Positions 23,567 to 32,960 of a stretch of DNA of 32,960 bases are shown one piece after another. The stretch is from Patescibacteria group bacterium. GTDB taxonomy: Bacteria > Patescibacteriota > Patescibacteriia > 2-12-FULL-60-25. The notes under the pieces were generated by a model. It saw only the letters and a list, made by a program, of their open reading frames with translations, had not been told where the DNA came from and ran no database searches. The DNA lies in the NCBI GenBank assembly GCA_022703155.1, contig JAKLEH010000012.1, forward strand, positions 1 to 32,960, in the 5' to 3' direction. How positions within the stretch are numbered: the first letter of the stretch is position 1; each line of letters opens with the position of its first letter. The position numbers and the translations under genes are program-made.

Positions 23567-24808
23567 ATGTCAATGTCCAACGCTTTTGAACAACGGAATC
23601 CGACCGAAGCACCGGGTCAAAAGAAAACGTCGGTTCGAGGCGGCGCCGAATTCGGAAACCGGAATTTCCGAGATGCTTCGGTTCGTATTTCGTCGCGCGT
23701 TTTTGCCGCCTGGCGCGGCGCCGAAGATTTGAAGCAGCGAGAAGCCAAGCGACGTCAAAAGATCGGGGATGATGCCGGATCGTTTTTGGAAAAAGCCCGT
23801 ACCATGCTGATGATTATTGGGGACGACGGCTCCAAGGGTCCCGAGGAATTGGCTCAAATTGAAATCGCGGATTCCATCGAGGCCAATCGTCGCTTGAGGG
23901 ATGGCGCAGACGAGAATTTTTTTCGGATGCGCATGAGCGAGTTTGAGGAATTGGCGCGCCTGTCACCGGGCGATTTGGACAAGGCTGAAAACGAACTCAT
24001 GTCACGCGACCTAACGGACGATGAAGCCGAGTTGGCGCGACACCGCTTTGAGATTTTGCGCCCCATGTTACATGAGGCGCGCCGTTTGATTCATGGGGCG
24101 TCTGACCATCAAAAAACTTTGGAGGCGTATCATGCCCTTCGCCAAAGCTTTTACCCGGTCATGGAACTCTTGGCCAGCGCGGAAACCAAGGAGTTGTCCC
24201 CGGTATTCGATGGCCTTAAACAAGATACGGTGGAGTTTTTATGCGCGGCCGTACCCGGTTTGGATCGCGGGTTGCTGGAGCGCAGGGCCGCGGCCATTGG
24301 TTTCGAGATCAGAACCGCGCTCGAATCATCCGTGAGATGGGAGCGCGTCAACGGTATTTACAACCGGCTAAAGGATGCGGTGTACGTAACCCGCGGCAAG
24401 AGGCGTAACGAAACGACCATGCGACACGAGATCCTTCATGGTTTGAATCGTAAAGAGAACGGAACGGATATGGATTTCAGCGATTCGGAACTGGATGCGG
24501 ATTCACGCAGATTTTTGGTCGAGGCTATAGTCGAGGAATTGTCGCAATTCATCGGCGAGGAAAATCTTAACGTCTATCAGGATGAAAGGTATTTTTTCGC
24601 CTCTATCCGTCGCGGATTGCCTGGACGCGATGAGATTCCATTGGCGGTTTTTGCCCAAGCCATGTTCGGTCCGGACAAAAGCTTGCGCCGTGCGTTAAGC
24701 GGATACGGCCTCAGCGATCAAGAGATCGATGGCGTTTTCGAAATGGCGCGCCACTACAGTTTCAATCTGTATTACGAGGAAAAGGAGCGGCAAGACGAGG
24801 GTGTTTGA
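23567..24808 (+). CDS. Putative HEXXH zinc-dependent peptidase, family not recognised
   Basis: 413 residues with no signal peptide or membrane helix, so probably cytoplasmic. Residues 1-40 look disordered (Gln/Arg/Gly-rich). A long charged helical region (~40-280) follows. RHEILHGL carries H287-E288-x-x-H291, the zinc-binding and catalytic motif of zincin peptidases. Thirty residues later comes FLVEAIVEELSQFI, whose E319 or E323 could be the third zinc ligand, as in gluzincins with an EA...E helix. The tail is helical. I do not recognise the family, and HEXXH alone can occur by chance, but position in a helix followed by a VEAxxEEL helix supports a real metallopeptidase. It is monocistronic: own promoter before, terminator after. 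Confidence 0.75.
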   Translation: MSMSNAFEQRNPTEAPGQKKTSVRGGAEFGNRNFRDASVRISSRVFAAWRGAEDLKQREAKRRQKIGDDAGSFLEKARTMLMIIGDDGSKGPEELAQIEIADSIEANRRLRDGADENFFRMRMSEFEELARLSPGDLDKAENELMSRDLTDDEAELARHRFEILRPMLHEARRLIHGASDHQKTLEAYHALRQSFYPVMELLASAETKELSPVFDGLKQDTVEFLCAAVPGLDRGLLERRAAAIGFEIRTALESSVRWERVNGIYNRLKDAVYVTRGKRRNETTMRHEILHGLNRKENGTDMDFSDSELDADSRRFLVEAIVEELSQFIGEENLNVYQDERYFFASIRRGLPGRDEIPLAVFAQAMFGPDKSLRRALSGYGLSDQEIDGVFEMARHYSFNLYYEEKERQDEGV

Positions 24809-24852
24809 AGGCGATTTTTTAGCTTGTTATCGTCGGTTGTAATGCCTCCCCA

Positions 24853-24880
24853 TTTGCTGTTTGAAGTTTGGGATTTGTTG
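24853..24880. repeat. 4 x 7-bp heptamer array
   Basis: Four units starting TTTG (TTTGCTG, TTTGAAG and so on), directly before the terminator stem. The word is close to the third block inside the glycosyltransferase gene (11005-11032). Confidence 0.7.
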
Positions 24881-24884
24881 TTTA

Positions 24885-24912
24885 CGAAAAAACCGCCGAT
24901 GCGGTTTTTTCG
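24885..24912. terminator. Bidirectional terminator between HEXXH gene and tRNA-Leu
   Basis: CGAAAAAACCGC, loop CGAT, GCGGTTTTTTCG: a perfect stem with A/T runs on both sides, serving the plus-strand HEXXH gene and the minus-strand tRNA. Confidence 0.9.
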
Positions 24913-24915
24913 TTG

Positions 24916-25002
24916 TGGTGGGCGAGGAGGGACTTGAACCCTCATGACCTTGCGATCGCTGGCTCCTGAAGCCAGTGCGTCTACCAGTTCCGCCACTCGC
25001 CC
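24916..25002 (-). tRNA. tRNA-Leu(CAG)
   Basis: 87-nt class II tRNA. The acceptor stem GGGCGAG pairs with CTCGCCC; the discriminator is A and the 3' CCA is encoded. The anticodon stem CTGGC / GCCAG holds loop TTCAGGA, giving anticodon CAG, which reads CUG leucine codons. It has the long variable arm of leucine tRNAs and a T-arm with GGTTCAAGTCC. Confidence 0.97.
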
Positions 25003-25016
25003 TAAAACAATTATGA

Positions 25017-25034
25017 ATTACGAGAATCCGTAAT
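25017..25034 (-). promoter_or_regulatory. Hairpin in the tRNA-Leu 5' leader
   Basis: ATTACG, 6-nt loop, CGTAAT: a perfect 6-bp stem within the ~34-nt precursor leader between the promoter and the mature tRNA. It may simply shape the RNase P substrate. Confidence 0.45.
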
Positions 25035-25042
25035 GCCGGCAA

Positions 25043-25071
25043 ATTATCTTTTAAAAACCAGTTATTGTCAA
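25043..25071 (-). promoter_or_regulatory. Promoter of tRNA-Leu
   Basis: Minus strand: TTGACA (25066-25071), 17-nt spacer, GATAAT (25043-25048). Predicted start is about 34 nt before the mature tRNA. Confidence 0.82.
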
Positions 25072-25076
25072 CCCGT

Positions 25077-25105
25077 TTGGTTATTGGTCTATTGGGTATT
25101 GGTTA
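25077..25105. repeat. 4 x 7-bp heptamer array
   Basis: Four units of TTGGKYW (TTGGTTA, TTGGTCT and so on) with one extra base in the middle. It lies between the tRNA promoter and the end of the peptide-binding protein gene; no terminator is visible for the latter. Confidence 0.65.
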
Positions 25106-25118
25106 TTCATGCGGCGGA

Positions 25119-26972
25119 CTACTTCCACACCCATCCCGTCTTCACGTACCAGTCGGCCATGCCGTTGAAGCGGTCCGAGGGTTGGGCGGCCACGATGGTC
25201 TGGGGCACGCCTTTGACCCGTTGCGAAACCACGTAGGCGTAAGACGGGCGCAGCAAGGGCGCTGCGGCAAAACGTTTGGCCAAAGCCTCCGAGAGTTTGG
25301 CACGGGCTACGTCCAGTGCCGCGGTTGAGCTGGCGGATTTGGCGGCGTTGATGAGCGTATCGATGTCCTTGTCCGCCAATCCCGAAAAGTTAGTGCCGCG
25401 GTCGCCGGCCTGCCCGCTCCACCACACGGGGAACAGGTCTTGGTCCGGGGTCAGCAACACGTTCCAAAGCATGACTTGGGCGTCGCGGTCGCGCGTGGAT
25501 TTTTTGAGTGCCGCCTTTTGGTCCATGACGGAAATTTCCACTTGGATGCCCAAGAGCGACCATTGGCGCTTGAGCGCGTCCGCCACTTTGGCCAAATCCT
25601 CCTGTTCCGGAGCCAGGATGTTGAGCGTCAGACGGGTGGAGGAGGCCGTGGCCACGACCGCGGTCCCCGGTTTGCGCTGTTCGGGCTTGAGGAAGATGCG
25701 CACGTTTTCGTTGTTGGGTAAAACCCAACCGGCTGCGTCCAAAAGCTTGCGTGCGCCTTCCAGGTCGCTCTGCGTGGCGGAAGCCGTAGCCACGAACGGA
25801 TAGGCCGTGTCGTTGGGCGCCGCGAATTTGTTCAATGATTCGACCAAATCGCCCCGGTCCACGGCCATGGTCAAAGCTTGGCGGATCCGGACGTCGGATA
25901 GGAGTTTGTCTTTTAAATTGAAGAAAGCGCTGGTTTGCTGGGGCAATTCAAGCTGCGCTTGGGACCAGCGTGCGGCCGAAGAAAAACGGGGCGTATCGAG
26001 CGGTTGCACGAAAGCCAAACCGTCCACCAGGTCGGATTTGACCGCGTCTTGGGCCGTATCCATGTCCGGAAAAAATTCCAAGGTCACGTTTTTGATGTGG
26101 GGTTTGACGCCGTAATAACCCTCGAAACTCTCGAGCGTATATGTTTTTATTTGTCCCAGGTTGTCGCGGGTAAAAGCTTTGACGCGGTACGGCCCGCTGC
26201 CCACGGGTTTGATGTTGGCGTTGGCCAGGCGCGCGGCTTGCGCGGTCACGTCTTCCCAGATCGAGCTGGGCACGATGCCCACGCACAACGCCGCGAGAAA
26301 AGTCGCGTCCGGTTGGTCCAGGGCGAACTGCACGGTGCGTTCGTCGAGCGCGCTCGCGGTCACGCCGCGGAACAACGGGGTGAGCAGGGAGTTGCGCGCC
26401 GGGTCCTGGATGGATTCGATGGTGAATTGCACGTCGTAGGCCGTCACGGGTCGGCCGTTGTGGAAGCGCGCGTCTTGGCGCAACGTCACGGTCAAAACTT
26501 TTCCGTCCTGGCTCCATTCGTATTTTTCGGCCAGATCGGGTACGGGTTGCATGCCTTGCATGCGGAACAATCCGGAGTAGATGAGCGCGACCAAGTCCGC
26601 GTCCGCGTCATTGGCCGGGCCGTCGATGGGATTGATGGCTTGGGGCGTGCCCACGATGGCTTCGGTGTATGTGCCCCCGGTTGCCGGCACGGGCGAGAGG
26701 TGGCGCGAGGCCAAAAGCGCGAAACCCGCCAGCGCAAAAACCGCGCCAGCCGCGGTCGTGGCCACGAACCAGCGCCGTTCGCTTAAATCCAAAACGCGCG
26801 TGGCGTAACGCAGTTGCCGCCAGCGCGGCACGGCCCGCGGTTGGGTGACGGACAAAACCAGCGCGTGGTCGCGCGAAGTGTCCGGACCTTGCTCTTCGGA
26901 CGCGTTCTGCTGCCGGTCGAGCCAAAAAAAGACCCGCCGGAACCAAGCTCGGAGGCGAGCCATGTCTGGCAT
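25119..26972 (-). CDS. Membrane-anchored peptide-binding protein (ABC family 5 solute-binding)
   Basis: 617 residues. Family 5 extracellular solute-binding proteins (DppA/OppA type) capture peptides for an ABC importer. The signature is GGTYTEAIVGTPQAINPI, then YSGLFR, DARFHNGRPVTAYDVQFTI, GSGPYRVK and, near the end, TNFSGLADKDID. Rather than a signal peptide it has a ~66-residue basic cytoplasmic N-terminus and one membrane helix at ~67-88, so it is N-in anchored with the binding domain outside. It starts 7 nt after secG and is probably co-transcribed. ATG 26963 is an alternative start. No permease or ATPase gene lies nearby, so it is an orphan here; partner transporter unknown. Confidence 0.92.
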   Translation of the reverse strand: MPDMARLRAWFRRVFFWLDRQQNASEEQGPDTSRDHALVLSVTQPRAVPRWRQLRYATRVLDLSERRWFVATTAAGAVFALAGFALLASRHLSPVPATGGTYTEAIVGTPQAINPIDGPANDADADLVALIYSGLFRMQGMQPVPDLAEKYEWSQDGKVLTVTLRQDARFHNGRPVTAYDVQFTIESIQDPARNSLLTPLFRGVTASALDERTVQFALDQPDATFLAALCVGIVPSSIWEDVTAQAARLANANIKPVGSGPYRVKAFTRDNLGQIKTYTLESFEGYYGVKPHIKNVTLEFFPDMDTAQDAVKSDLVDGLAFVQPLDTPRFSSAARWSQAQLELPQQTSAFFNLKDKLLSDVRIRQALTMAVDRGDLVESLNKFAAPNDTAYPFVATASATQSDLEGARKLLDAAGWVLPNNENVRIFLKPEQRKPGTAVVATASSTRLTLNILAPEQEDLAKVADALKRQWSLLGIQVEISVMDQKAALKKSTRDRDAQVMLWNVLLTPDQDLFPVWWSGQAGDRGTNFSGLADKDIDTLINAAKSASSTAALDVARAKLSEALAKRFAAAPLLRPSYAYVVSQRVKGVPQTIVAAQPSDRFNGMADWYVKTGWVWK

Positions 26973-26979
26973 ATTGGTT

Positions 26980-27201
26980 TTAGGCCAGGGCGATGTTCAG
27001 GATCGCGGTAGCGAAAAAGAGGATGGCTATGCCGATGGTCGCGTAGAACAAGCCTTTTTCGAGGCCGCGTTTTGTCCTGAAGACCGTACCTTCGCCCCCG
27101 AAGGTAGCGCCCAAGCCGGTGCCGCGCTGTTGCAACAAAATGGCCGTAACCAGCAAGGCGGAAAGCGCGAGTTGGATGATGGGTAGGAGGTATTGACGCA
27201 T
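26980..27201 (-). CDS. secG: Preprotein translocase subunit SecG
   Basis: 73 residues, the usual SecG size. It has two membrane helices (LLPIIQLALSALLVTAILLQ and FYATIGIAILFFATAILNIALA) joined by the conserved LQQRGTGLGATFGG and FRTKRGLEK loop. SecG assists protein export through SecYEG. The start is ATG 27201; the extension to 27249 crosses the promoter and is rejected. The promoter's -10 ends 7 nt before ATG, so the mRNA is predicted to be leaderless. It is followed by the peptide-binding protein gene. Confidence 0.95.
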   Translation of the reverse strand: MRQYLLPIIQLALSALLVTAILLQQRGTGLGATFGGEGTVFRTKRGLEKGLFYATIGIAILFFATAILNIALA

Positions 27202-27208
27202 GGGGGAC

Positions 27209-27237
27209 AGGTTAGTCCGACTCCGCGGGATAGTCAA
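27209..27237 (-). promoter_or_regulatory. secG promoter (leaderless)
   Basis: Minus strand: TTGACT (27232-27237), 17-nt spacer, TAACCT (27209-27214), then 7 nt to ATG 27201. Confidence 0.72.
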
Positions 27238-27269
27238 GTTGTATATCAAACCTAGATAAGGCCGCCGTT

Positions 27270-27341
27270 GTCATGCTGAACTCGTTTCAGCATCCGATTG
27301 TGCTGCTATCAAAACGGATCCCGAAACAAGTTCGGGATGAC
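27270..27341. repeat. Palindromic dispersed repeat (REP/MITE-like)
   Basis: Two 25-nt arms (27270-27294 and 27317-27341) are imperfect inverted repeats with ends GTCAT...ATGAC. Each arm is itself a hairpin (ATGCTGAA / TTTCAGCAT and ATCCCGAA / TTCGGGAT). It occupies the divergent gap between secG and the DsbA-like gene and has no coding content. The GTCAT end resembles the repeats flanking the adenylate cyclase. Confidence 0.75.
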
Positions 27342-27388
27342 GAATCGAATATTGAATACGAAAAAGTCATCGAGAGCGCCAAGTGTGC

Positions 27389-27394
27389 TATAAT
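27389..27394 (+). promoter_or_regulatory. Extended -10 of the DsbA-like gene (leaderless)
   Basis: TATAAT directly preceded by TGTGC (extended -10), 8 nt before ATG 27403. No convincing -35. Transcription should begin at or next to the start codon. Confidence 0.68.
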
Positions 27395-27402
27395 GCGCCC
27401 AC

Positions 27403-28116
27403 ATGGAGGAACGTCCTGGTTTTAGTAAAATTTGGACGGTTATAGGCATCGCCGTGGCGTTTGCCGTGTTGTTTGTAATCATCCTGTTCGTGCGACAAAC
27501 TTATTTTTATTATCGCGACATCAAACAAGGCAAAGGCGTGAACCCGGGCCAAATCAGCCGGACCAAAAAGTTGCATCCCAGCGTGGTGGCGGAAATCGCG
27601 CAGCTTAAACAGCTCGTATCCGGCACGGCCGACGTGCCGTTTTCCGGTCCGGCTTCGGCCACGCACGAAGTCGTGGAATTCGTTGATTTTGATTGCCCTA
27701 ATTGTTTGGCCATGGAATCCCAAGTGCGCGACCTGGCCAGCCAACGTCCCGACGTCAAAATCACCTATCGCGATTATCCGATTTTAGACCTGCATCCGGA
27801 CGCCATGGACGCGGCAAAAGCCGCGCGTTGCGTTTGGCGTCAAGGCGACGCGCGGACGTATTGGCGCTTCCGCGAAACCATGCTCGCCAACCAGGGCAAA
27901 TTGAACGCTGACAACCTTCGCGACTTCGCCGGCATGTTGAATTTGGATTTAGGCAGGTACGACGCGTGCGTTCGCGATCCGTCGGTTGAAGCGCAAGTCA
28001 ACCAATCCATTTCCGTGGGCGAGAACGCCGGCGTGGAGGGTACGCCCACCTTTTTCATCGACGGCATTAAAGTTGAAGGCGCCTTGCCGTTGGAATTGCT
28101 TGACCAACAGTTTTGA
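27403..28116 (+). CDS. Membrane-anchored DsbA-like thiol:disulfide oxidoreductase
   Basis: 237 residues. One membrane helix at ~10-31, then a thioredoxin-fold DsbA domain outside the membrane. The active site is C98-P-N-C101 in VDFDCPNCLAMES, and the cis-proline is in EGTPTFFIDG. The helical insert between them (DAAKAARCVWRQGDARTYWRF) is typical of DsbA. It would put disulfides into exported proteins. CPNC is a less common active-site dipeptide than CPHC. Its stop codon overlaps the start of the next gene (TGATG), and that gene encodes a 34-cysteine exported protein, its obvious substrate. The two Cys-paired Ig-repeat proteins at the left of the window are further candidate clients. No DsbB/VKOR partner is visible. 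Confidence 0.94.
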   Translation: MEERPGFSKIWTVIGIAVAFAVLFVIILFVRQTYFYYRDIKQGKGVNPGQISRTKKLHPSVVAEIAQLKQLVSGTADVPFSGPASATHEVVEFVDFDCPNCLAMESQVRDLASQRPDVKITYRDYPILDLHPDAMDAAKAARCVWRQGDARTYWRFRETMLANQGKLNADNLRDFAGMLNLDLGRYDACVRDPSVEAQVNQSISVGENAGVEGTPTFFIDGIKVEGALPLELLDQQF

Positions 28117-30248
28117 TGTTTATGCGCAATTTCGGAAAAAATATCGTAAAATTCCTGGTCGCCTGGCTGGCCGTACAGGCGCTCTTGTGGCCCGCCGCAC
28201 CGGCCTTGGCCGTGTGGGATAAAAACAATAATAACGATAGGCCTTTCGCCAACGACGTTCCTAACATCGGCAAATATTGCGGTTGGACGACCGTTTTAGC
28301 CGGAGGGGCCTCGGCAAACGACAGGTGGTATCAGTGCATGACCGCATGTAGGAACGTTGACCCGGAATATTTCAAAGAAGAGACCAAAGCCAAAGTTTGG
28401 GAAAGCGCCTGTTGCCATTTGTCCTCCGTGCCTCGTATTTTTTTCACTTCCCCCTTGGTGGCCTGGGCTTTGATTATAGACCAAGCGATAGCCGGTACGG
28501 ATGAGGCCGAATCTTTGAACAAAAAATGCAAAGAAGCGAAATTCCATACCGGAGGCGGAAAATGCATTTTACATGAAGATCGGCCTGACGGGGTCAAGGA
28601 TTGTTGTTATGACAATTCCGAAAGGGACATTACGGGAATGGGCGAGAAATGCAAAATCAAAACTTACACAGGTTCCGATAGCTGTAAGGCGGACGGAGTT
28701 TTTTCGTGCTGCGTGTGCATTGGTACGGACGGTAAACGCGCCATCGCTGCCGGAGGCGAGCCTAAAAACTGCAAGAGTTGCACTCAGTTATGTGAAGACG
28801 CCAAAAGCAACGGCGTGGGCGCTGGCGGCAAGGTGAGTTATCAGGACGTGGCGTTCACGGCCGGCGGATGCAACGAGACTGCGGGTTCGTTCACTGGCAT
28901 GACGTCCAAGCAATACGGGACTTACAAGGCGGGCCAAAGGAAACGCGGCGAGGACGTGAACGTATTTTGTTGGACGGCCAAGGAGTGCCAAGACGCCAAT
29001 GGGAAATTTCGCGCCGGCGAAGGTTGCAAGAACAAAGGCAAGGAGGCGCAGGGCAAATGCGAAGCGCCGGAGCCGGATTATGAGTTGCAGTATCCGGTCA
29101 TGGGCGTGACGTCCATCAAGGGTTTGCGCAGTTTTATAGGTTTGATGTTTACGGCCGGCATCGCCTTTGCGGTTATCGCCGCGGCCATAGCCTTCGTGTA
29201 CGGCGCGTTCAAATACATGGTTTCGGCCATCAGTTCGCAAATCAGCCGGGCCAAAGAGACCATGATCGACGCGCTCATCGGCATGGTTTTGGCGCTAGGG
29301 TCGTACGTGATTCTGGCCAACGTGGCGCCTAATACCTTAAAACTCAATGCGTTCAAAATCGACATGATCAACAGGATGTCGTTTTACAGCGTAGTTTACT
29401 GCAGCGACATTACGGCCGGCCCCAAAGAGGCCGCTATCACATTCCAAGATGCCGGTGACCCCGTCACGCCTAAATCCTTCGACATTACCCAAGGTTACAC
29501 CATTCCCTTGGATAAAACAGTCTGTGGCAACGAATACTTCATCAGCGGCGGAAACCAAGACAGCATTTGCATGGGCAAAACCTGCGAAAAAGGAGCGAAA
29601 TGTTTGAATTGCGCCTCGGCCTTGGCTTCGGGTTGCAAAACAAAATCACCGCACGAATTCAAATGCACCAACGCCCGCATGGGGGGCAACGTAACGTCTC
29701 CGGCCAAATGGAAGCCGGATAAGATTTGGTTGGAGTGGTACGGCGTCAGCAAACAAAGTTTGAAATTTTATAACTTCAGCATTGACGAATTTAACTTTGC
29801 CTCAGAACAGGTCGCTTCGGTGGGCGCGTCCAACGCGAGTGGGTTTGCGAGCTCATATCGTTTCACCAAAGCCAATCCTGAGTACATAAAGAAGTATTTT
29901 GAAGACAAGGAAAAAGAAGGCTATAGGAGCGGCGGCATGTTGCTTATATTGGCGATAATCAACACTGACATCGTCGGTGCGGACCAATATGTTGTGTTCG
30001 GCAAAAGTCCGGTTGACGGCAAATGCACGTGGGTGGACATGTATTTCGGCGGAGCCGTGAATTGTCTTACGCCCGGAGGCTTCCCGTGCACCTTGAGCGG
30101 CAACTTGGACGATATGTATAAAAACAACCGCAAAGATTACGATTGGGTGGTTTCGCATGCAATCCTCAAAGACGATTTGTCCGAGGAGAGCATCGACAAA
30201 ATCGGTGCTTGCGACATCAAAATCAATGAGCAGGGTCTAGGTAACTGA
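28116..30248 (+). CDS. Exported 34-cysteine protein with VirB2-like two-helix membrane segment
   Basis: 710 residues from ATG 28116, which overlaps the upstream stop; ATG 28122 is an alternative. A signal peptide ends about ALWPAAPALA. Residues ~50-320 contain 22 Cys in closely spaced pairs (CMTAC, SACC, DCC, SCCVC, CKSC). Two hydrophobic helices follow (~340-366 and ~383-403) separated by a short YMVSAISSQISRAKETMIDALIG loop, the pattern of TrbC/VirB2-like pilin segments that I associate with Patescibacteria. Residues ~410-710 are exposed again with 12 Cys. It is coupled to the DsbA-like gene, so its folding probably needs that enzyme. A role in a surface structure or pilus-like channel is inference; no VirB4 or other secretion ATPase is in the window. 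Confidence 0.85.
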   Translation: MFMRNFGKNIVKFLVAWLAVQALLWPAAPALAVWDKNNNNDRPFANDVPNIGKYCGWTTVLAGGASANDRWYQCMTACRNVDPEYFKEETKAKVWESACCHLSSVPRIFFTSPLVAWALIIDQAIAGTDEAESLNKKCKEAKFHTGGGKCILHEDRPDGVKDCCYDNSERDITGMGEKCKIKTYTGSDSCKADGVFSCCVCIGTDGKRAIAAGGEPKNCKSCTQLCEDAKSNGVGAGGKVSYQDVAFTAGGCNETAGSFTGMTSKQYGTYKAGQRKRGEDVNVFCWTAKECQDANGKFRAGEGCKNKGKEAQGKCEAPEPDYELQYPVMGVTSIKGLRSFIGLMFTAGIAFAVIAAAIAFVYGAFKYMVSAISSQISRAKETMIDALIGMVLALGSYVILANVAPNTLKLNAFKIDMINRMSFYSVVYCSDITAGPKEAAITFQDAGDPVTPKSFDITQGYTIPLDKTVCGNEYFISGGNQDSICMGKTCEKGAKCLNCASALASGCKTKSPHEFKCTNARMGGNVTSPAKWKPDKIWLEWYGVSKQSLKFYNFSIDEFNFASEQVASVGASNASGFASSYRFTKANPEYIKKYFEDKEKEGYRSGGMLLILAIINTDIVGADQYVVFGKSPVDGKCTWVDMYFGGAVNCLTPGGFPCTLSGNLDDMYKNNRKDYDWVVSHAILKDDLSEESIDKIGACDIKINEQGLGN

Positions 30249-30271
30249 TCGCGGTTGATTTTTGGCATTTT

Positions 30272-30303
30272 GGGGCAGTCGCCAGACTTGCCCCCTTTTT
30301 AGT
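30272..30303 (+). terminator. Terminator of the DsbA/Cys-rich operon
   Basis: GGGGCAGT, 6-nt loop, ACTTGCCCC (one bulged T) then TTTTT, about 25 nt after the stop at 30248. Confidence 0.82.
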
Positions 30304-30316
30304 TTTGTGGTAGTCT
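30288..30316 (+). promoter_or_regulatory. Possible uvrA promoter
   Basis: TTGCCC (30288-30293), 17-nt spacer, TAGTCT (30311-30316). The -35 would lie in the 3' arm of the terminator. It is a weak match to consensus. I see no SOS (LexA) box. Confidence 0.4.
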
Positions 30317-30349
30317 CGGACGAATACTGTTTCCGTAACCAAAACGCAC

Positions 30350-32960
<2,611 letters not shown>

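Overview
The window looks like a chromosomal segment of a Patescibacteria (CPR) bacterium, probably near the Parcubacteria/Uhrbacteria groups. This is inference, from a large cysteine-rich protein with a VirB2-like two-helix segment, RNase J, tiny intergenic gaps, many orphan secreted proteins and weak or absent Shine-Dalgarno sites. TGA, TAA and TAG all end genes normally, so the standard code is used. There are 19 protein genes (two cut by the window edges), the RNase P RNA gene and one tRNA-Leu(CAG). I see no insertion sequence or CRISPR array.

Layout. (1) 1-9943, minus strand: two paralogous secreted proteins (beta-propeller-like N-terminus plus Ig-like repeats, each repeat tied by a Cys pair) flank a four-gene operon made of a small DnaJ-like protein and three unrecognised proteins. 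(2) 10019-14840, minus: two GT4 glycosyltransferases and a polyprenyl-phosphate sugar transferase. An AT-rich accessory island (PD-(D/E)XK-like protein plus a Phd/RelE toxin-antitoxin pair with a perfect operator) sits between them. (3) 14960-15422, minus: rnpB. (4) 15542-19786, plus: FecR-domain protein and CHASE2 adenylate cyclase, a likely envelope-to-cAMP signalling pair. (5) 19934-23276, minus: trpS and an RNase J with a long basic N-terminal extension. (6) 23567-24808, plus: a HEXXH protein of unknown function. (7) 24916-27201, minus: tRNA-Leu, a membrane-anchored peptide-binding protein and secG. (8) 27403-30248, plus: a DsbA-like thiol oxidoreductase translationally coupled to a 34-cysteine exported membrane protein. 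(9) 30350 to the end, plus: uvrA, truncated.

Common themes. Much of the window is about the cell envelope: export (SecG), disulfide formation (DsbA), Cys-rich exported proteins, polysaccharide synthesis and envelope sensing. Promoters are unusually legible: a TTGACA-type -35, a 17-nt spacer and, at several genes, TGC directly before the -10. Four genes have the -10 only 7-8 nt upstream of ATG, implying leaderless mRNAs.

The most unusual signal is a family of non-coding arrays built of four 7-bp units (28 bp). They occur at about nine loci with a different word at each. At two loci they form inverted pairs, and at one they lie in frame inside a glycosyltransferase gene.
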